From NCBI GenBank assembly GCA_023427845.1, contig JAEYZX010000146.1:1-9458 (forward strand): a stretch of DNA of 9,458 bases, written 5' to 3'. This stretch comes from Bacteroidota bacterium (GTDB lineage Bacteria > Bacteroidota > Bacteroidia > Flavobacteriales > Flavobacteriaceae). Below, in pieces: positions 6,128 to 9,458 of the stretch. Every line of letters starts with the position of its first letter. Position 1 is the first letter of the stretch. The position numbers and the translations under genes are program-made. The notes below the pieces were generated by a model that saw only the letters and a program-made list of their open reading frames with translations, was not told the origin of the DNA and did no database searches.

Positions 6128-7455
6128 TGAAACTGCGTCAACTCTATATCAACAATCTTTTCTTCTATTCGCTTCTCGCGGTCATAGCGCTGTTTGTACT
6201 CGCGTTTATTTTCCCGTTCCTGTACAACGCGGCACGTTATGCGTTCTTTGTCGTACTTGCTTTTTTTACTATCGATTTGCTGATCGTTTTTACCACAAGC
6301 AATGGAGTCGATGCAGCGCGTGAAACACCGGAAAAGCTTTCAAACGGCGACGAGAATACGATCCGCGTCACCATCAATAATTATTATACGTTTCCGATCT
6401 CGGCAAAAGTCATCGACGAGATCCCGTTTCAGTTCCAGATCCGGAATTTTAAAATTGTCCGAAAAATCAAACCCTCCACTCAGGACGCATTCACGTATAA
6501 CCTGCGGCCAACAGAACGCGGTGAATATACATTCGGGAAGCTTAACGTGTTCGTGTCGTCGCCAATCGGACTCGTCGCAAAACGGTTCATTTTTGCGAAT
6601 GATGTGATGGTGCCCACCTATCCGTCGTACATACAGCTTCGCAAATACGACCTGATCGCGTTTTCGAATACTCTTTTTCAATACGGTGTTAAACGCATCC
6701 GGCGAATAGGCCATACGATGGAATTCGAACAGATAAAGGAATATGTCCAGGGCGACGATATCCGGACGTTGAACTGGAAAGCGACAGCGAAAAAGAATTC
6801 GCTTATGGTGAACCAGTTCCAGGACGAAAAATCGCAGTCGGTTTTTATGGCGATCGACAAAGGCCGGATGATGAAAATGCCGTTCAACGGACTCAGCCTG
6901 CTTGATTATGCGATCAACGCGACGCTTGTACTGTCGAATGTGATCCTCAAAAAACAGGACAAAGCGGGAATGTTTGCGTTCTCTAAAAAAGTCGGCAACC
7001 GTGTCGCAGCCGAAAAACGTTCGTCGCAAATGCAGAAAATCCTCGAGAACCTGTACAACATCAAAACAGATTTTTTTGAAAGCGATTACAGCAGGCTTTA
7101 TGCCGATATCAAGACGAACATCAACCAGCGCAGCCTTATCGTGCTGTACACGAATTTTGAAACACTCGACGGACTCCACCGCCAGCTCCCCTATCTGAAA
7201 GGAATCGCAAAGAACCATTTGCTGGTGGTCGTGTTTTTTCAAAATACGGAACTCAATAAAATCATCGAAACGAAAACCGAAACAATCCACCAGATTTACG
7301 ACAAAGTGATTGCCGAAAAATTCATGTTCGAAAAGCGGCTCATCGTAAACGAACTCAGGAAATACGGAATTTATTCGGTGTTGACGCAGCCCGAAAACCT
7401 CACGATCGACACAATCAACAAATACCTCGAAATTAAGGCACGCGGAATCCTGTAA
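6127..7455 (+). CDS. DUF58 (vWA-like) membrane-anchored protein, MoxR partner (GTG start)
   Basis: This 442-residue protein starts at GTG 6127; the next in-frame ATG is only at residue 161, well inside the family, so GTG is the natural start. Two membrane helices lie at about 11-30 and 37-56. Residues about 60-160 form a beta-rich domain ending in LRPTERGEYTFGKLNVFVSSPIGL (126-149), a segment typical of DUF58 proteins. The DUF58 signature follows: EFEQIKEYVQGDDIRTLNWKAT (199-220), then LMVNQF and a vWA-like fold (about 238-435). The metal-binding DxSxS of canonical vWA domains is replaced by DKGR (244-247), and the expected later aspartate strand reads LYTNFETLD (340-348). Classic MIDAS metal binding is therefore doubtful, though the fold can still serve as a protein-binding module. 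It is encoded immediately after MoxR and is the last of the five overlapping genes. Such proteins are thought to adapt or anchor MoxR; that function is inferred here. Confidence 0.93.
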   Translation: MKLRQLYINNLFFYSLLAVIALFVLAFIFPFLYNAARYAFFVVLAFFTIDLLIVFTTSNGVDAARETPEKLSNGDENTIRVTINNYYTFPISAKVIDEIPFQFQIRNFKIVRKIKPSTQDAFTYNLRPTERGEYTFGKLNVFVSSPIGLVAKRFIFANDVMVPTYPSYIQLRKYDLIAFSNTLFQYGVKRIRRIGHTMEFEQIKEYVQGDDIRTLNWKATAKKNSLMVNQFQDEKSQSVFMAIDKGRMMKMPFNGLSLLDYAINATLVLSNVILKKQDKAGMFAFSKKVGNRVAAEKRSSQMQKILENLYNIKTDFFESDYSRLYADIKTNINQRSLIVLYTNFETLDGLHRQLPYLKGIAKNHLLVVVFFQNTELNKIIETKTETIHQIYDKVIAEKFMFEKRLIVNELRKYGIYSVLTQPENLTIDTINKYLEIKARGIL

Positions 7456-7463
7456 TGATTTTG

Positions 7464-7471
7464 TAACTTTG
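7464..7471 (+). promoter_or_regulatory. Bacteroidota-type -7 promoter box before the RNA methyltransferase gene
   Basis: TAACTTTG matches the Bacteroidota primary sigma factor -7 consensus TAnnTTTG exactly. It lies in the 23-base gap after the DUF58 stop and ends seven bases before the ATG at 7479, so the transcript would have almost no leader. I see no TTG at the expected -33 distance, since that region is the GC-rich end of the DUF58 gene. The methyltransferase is probably transcribed at least partly on its own. Confidence 0.5.
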
Positions 7472-7478
7472 GGACTTT

Positions 7479-8267
7479 ATGAAACAGATCACTTCGGTTC
7501 AAAATCCATTTATCAAATCGCTTGTACAATTGCAGGAAAAAGCAAAATCCCGAAAACAATCGGGAACATTCCTTATTGAAGGCAAACGCGAGATTGAACT
7601 TGCAGTCAAAGGCAATTACGAAATCGAAACGATTCTATTCGTTCCGGAATTTTTTACCGAAAACGAAATCCGAAAACTCTCACGCACCGCCGAACCAATC
7701 GAAATCAGCCGCGAGGTCTATCAAAAACTCGCCTACCGTGACACAACCGAAGGAATCATCGCCCTAGCAAAATCGCGAAGCCTCGAACTTGCAAACCTGA
7801 AGCTGCCCGATAATCCGTTGATCTTAATTGCCGAAGCACCCGAAAAACCGGGTAACATTGGTGCATTGCTTCGAACCGCCGATGCGGCAAACCTCGATGC
7901 GGTAATCATCGCCAACCCAAAATCGGACCTGTACAACCCGAACATTGTGCGGTCAAGCGTTGGATGCCTATTCACCAACCAAATTGCCGTTGGCACAACA
8001 GCTGAAATTATTGCGTATCTGATCGCTAACAAAATAAACATTTACTGCGCCACGTTACAGGATTCGGCCCAATATCACATGCAGGATTACACCCGGCCCA
8101 CCGCGCTTGTTGTTGGGACTGAAGCAACCGGCCTGTCGCAGGAGTGGCGCAATGCCGCAACAAAAAATATCATCATCCCGATGCAGGGCGAAATTGACTC
8201 GATGAATGTTTCGGTGGCTGCGGCCATCCTGATTTTCGAAGCAAAACGCCAGCGCGGATTTCAATAA
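7479..8267 (+). CDS. SpoU/TrmH-family RNA 2'-O-methyltransferase
   Basis: This 262-residue protein has an N-terminal substrate-binding domain (about 1-100, including SVQNPFIKSLVQLQ and FLIEGKREIELA, typical of the RlmB/TrmH-type substrate-binding domain) and a C-terminal SPOUT domain (about 110-262). The three SpoU motifs are present: motif 1 EKPGNIGALLRTADA (122-136, with R132), motif 2 VVGTEATGLS (211-220) and motif 3 IPMQGEIDSMNVSVAAA (233-249). These form the knotted S-adenosylmethionine site, so the enzyme should transfer a methyl group to a ribose 2'-OH in tRNA or rRNA. The target nucleotide cannot be read from the sequence; similarity to rRNA guanosine methyltransferases such as RlmB, TsnR or AviRb types is as likely as a tRNA role. 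Length and motifs are intact. The serine hydrolase gene begins nine bases after its stop, so the two may share a transcript. Confidence 0.93.
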   Translation: MKQITSVQNPFIKSLVQLQEKAKSRKQSGTFLIEGKREIELAVKGNYEIETILFVPEFFTENEIRKLSRTAEPIEISREVYQKLAYRDTTEGIIALAKSRSLELANLKLPDNPLILIAEAPEKPGNIGALLRTADAANLDAVIIANPKSDLYNPNIVRSSVGCLFTNQIAVGTTAEIIAYLIANKINIYCATLQDSAQYHMQDYTRPTALVVGTEATGLSQEWRNAATKNIIIPMQGEIDSMNVSVAAAILIFEAKRQRGFQ

Positions 8268-8276
8268 ACAGTTACT

Positions 8277-9458
8277 ATGAAAATCAAATTTGCACTCCTT
8301 TTTCTTCTTTCAGGCGTATTCGCCTCGGCACAAATTTCCGAATCCGAAATCGACGTCCTTGTACACCGCACCCTCAAAGCCTTCGATGTTCCGGGAATTG
8401 CCGTTGCCATTGTAAAAGACGGACAGGTCATCCACAGCAAAGGTTATGGCGTTCGGTCGATAATCACAAAAGAAAAAGTCGATGGAAATACGCTTTTCGG
8501 TGTCGCCTCAAACAGTAAGGCCTTTACCGCGACTGCGCTCGCAATGCTTGTTGATGAAGAAAAACTCGACTGGGACGACAAAGTTCAAAAGTACATTCCT
8601 GAATTTAAAATGTACGACGACTATGTGACGCGCGAATTCACGATACGCGATTTGCTGACACATCGAAGCGGACTCGGACTCGGAGCAGGCGACCTGATGA
8701 TCTGGCCGGGCGGAAATAAGTTTACGACGCAGGACATCATCCAAAACCTTCAGTACCTGAAACCCGTTTCGTCGTTCCGGACCAAATACGATTACGACAA
8801 CCTGCTTTACATTGTTGCAGGTGAAGTCGTGGCCCGTGTAAGCGGACAATCGTGGGGCGAATTCGTCGAGAATCGCATCATGGCACCAATCGGGATGAAC
8901 AAAAGCGCCTCTTCATGGAACCGCCTCAAAGACACCTCAAACGTAATCGTTCCGCATGTGCCAATCGATGGCAAACTCGAGGTAATACAACGCTATACGA
9001 ATCCGGTTTTTGATGCCGCAGCCGGAATTTACTCAAGCGTCAACGACATGAGCAAGTGGGCAATCCTGCAACTCAACAAGGCGAAATACAACGGCAAGCA
9101 ATTGTTTTCCGAAAAACAGCACACCGAAATGTGGAAACCGCAAACGCTGATGCCCAACCGCACTGCGCCTCCATACAATTCACTGTTCAAAGCCTACGGA
9201 CTCGGCTGGCAACTGACCGATGTGAAAGGTAAACTTCAGGTTTCGCATACGGGCGGACTCGAAGGCATAGTGACACAGGTAACGTTGATCCCGGAACTGC
9301 AACTCGGAATCATCGTACTCACGAACCAGCAATCGGGCGCGGCTTTTTCGGCAATCACAAATACGATAAAAGACAGTTACCTCGACATACCGTCTGAAGA
9401 TTATGTCGCGCTTTACAGCAGCCGCCAGCAATCGAATGAACAGGACGCCGATAAAATC
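8277..9458 (+). CDS. Secreted serine hydrolase, class C beta-lactamase/penicillin-binding-like; 3' end outside window
   Basis: The frame from ATG 8277 is open to the right edge (394 codons, no stop), so the gene is truncated by the window. Residues 1-19 (MKIKFALLFLLSGVFASAQ) are a clear signal peptide, so the enzyme acts in the periplasm or outside. The catalytic motifs of the class C beta-lactamase family are complete: S78-N-S-K81 (nucleophile and lysine in GVASNSKAFTATAL), Y173-D-N175 and H324-T-G-G327 in place of KTG. The LLTHRSGLG segment (126-134) is also typical. The HTGG variant and the family context suggest an esterase or peptidase acting on D-amino-acid or peptidoglycan-like substrates rather than true beta-lactamase activity. 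The fold ends near residue 365. The following segment, SEDYVALYSSRQQ, probably starts a C-terminal domain such as DUF3471, common in this class. It lies nine bases after the methyltransferase stop, with no separate promoter visible. Confidence 0.93.
   Translation, partial: MKIKFALLFLLSGVFASAQISESEIDVLVHRTLKAFDVPGIAVAIVKDGQVIHSKGYGVRSIITKEKVDGNTLFGVASNSKAFTATALAMLVDEEKLDWDDKVQKYIPEFKMYDDYVTREFTIRDLLTHRSGLGLGAGDLMIWPGGNKFTTQDIIQNLQYLKPVSSFRTKYDYDNLLYIVAGEVVARVSGQSWGEFVENRIMAPIGMNKSASSWNRLKDTSNVIVPHVPIDGKLEVIQRYTNPVFDAAAGIYSSVNDMSKWAILQLNKAKYNGKQLFSEKQHTEMWKPQTLMPNRTAPPYNSLFKAYGLGWQLTDVKGKLQVSHTGGLEGIVTQVTLIPELQLGIIVLTNQQSGAAFSAITNTIKDSYLDIPSEDYVALYSSRQQSNEQDADKI

Noticed and set aside
6340..7290. 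A 316-residue open frame on the minus strand
   Set aside because: It lies wholly antisense to the DUF58 gene, which has clear family motifs. The antisense product is rich in His, Arg, Phe and Asp with no recognisable domain, as expected from a shadow frame.
1480..7455. Interpretation of the MoxR locus as the Bat aerotolerance operon
   Set aside because: Bat operons carry BatA/BatB vWA proteins and TPR proteins (BatC, BatE). Here the partners are SpoIIM, DUF4129, DUF4350 and RDD, so it is a different MoxR-type locus.
8508..8849. A 113-residue minus-strand frame
   Set aside because: It is antisense to the serine hydrolase, which has all its catalytic motifs.
8277..9458. True beta-lactamase conferring resistance
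   Set aside because: The fold and SxxK/YxN motifs fit, but the third motif is HTGG and the gene sits beside housekeeping genes. A general esterase or peptidase role is more likely.

Overview
The window looks like chromosomal DNA from a member of the Bacteroidota, most likely a flavobacterium. Three things point there. The first gene ends in a gliding-motility/type IX secretion (type B) sorting domain. No start codon is preceded by a clear Shine-Dalgarno sequence. A Bacteroidota-type -7 box (TAnnTTTG) sits just upstream of the methyltransferase gene. Coding density is very high: there is no gap above about 25 bases, no RNA gene, no insertion sequence and no CRISPR array.

Layout. (1) Positions 2-883 (+): the C-terminal end of a large secreted surface protein with a CARDB-like domain and a C-terminal sorting domain; its start lies outside the window. 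(2) Positions 880-1479 (-): a TRIC/UPF0126 membrane channel whose stop codon overlaps that of gene 1 tail to tail. (3) Positions 1480-2223 (-): an RDD membrane protein directly abutting the channel gene, so the two probably share one leftward transcript. (4) Positions 2244-7455 (+): five overlapping genes encoding a SpoIIM-family membrane protein, a DUF4129 protein with a signal peptide and TTG start, a DUF4350-like membrane protein, a MoxR AAA+ ATPase and a DUF58 (vWA-like) protein with a GTG start. (5) Positions 7479-8267 (+): a SpoU/TrmH-type RNA 2'-O-methyltransferase, probably with its own promoter. (6) Positions 8277-9458 (+): a secreted class C beta-lactamase-like serine hydrolase that runs off the right edge.

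The core of interest is the RDD / SpoIIM / DUF4129 / DUF4350 / MoxR / DUF58 set. The association recurs in Bacteroidota and other phyla, but its cellular role is not established as far as I know. The natural reading is a membrane-anchored AAA+ machine: MoxR as cytosolic ATPase, DUF58 as its vWA-type partner tethered to the membrane, and SpoIIM, DUF4129, DUF4350 and RDD as membrane parts that might receive or pass on its action. Overlaps of 8, 4, 1 and 1 bases between consecutive genes suggest coupled translation and fixed stoichiometry. RDD is split off divergently, with 20 bases between the two start codons.

I found no clearly unprecedented system. The most worthwhile targets are the uncharacterised MoxR cluster, the non-canonical metal site in its DUF58 protein, and the conserved-looking cytosolic tails on its RDD and DUF4350 members.
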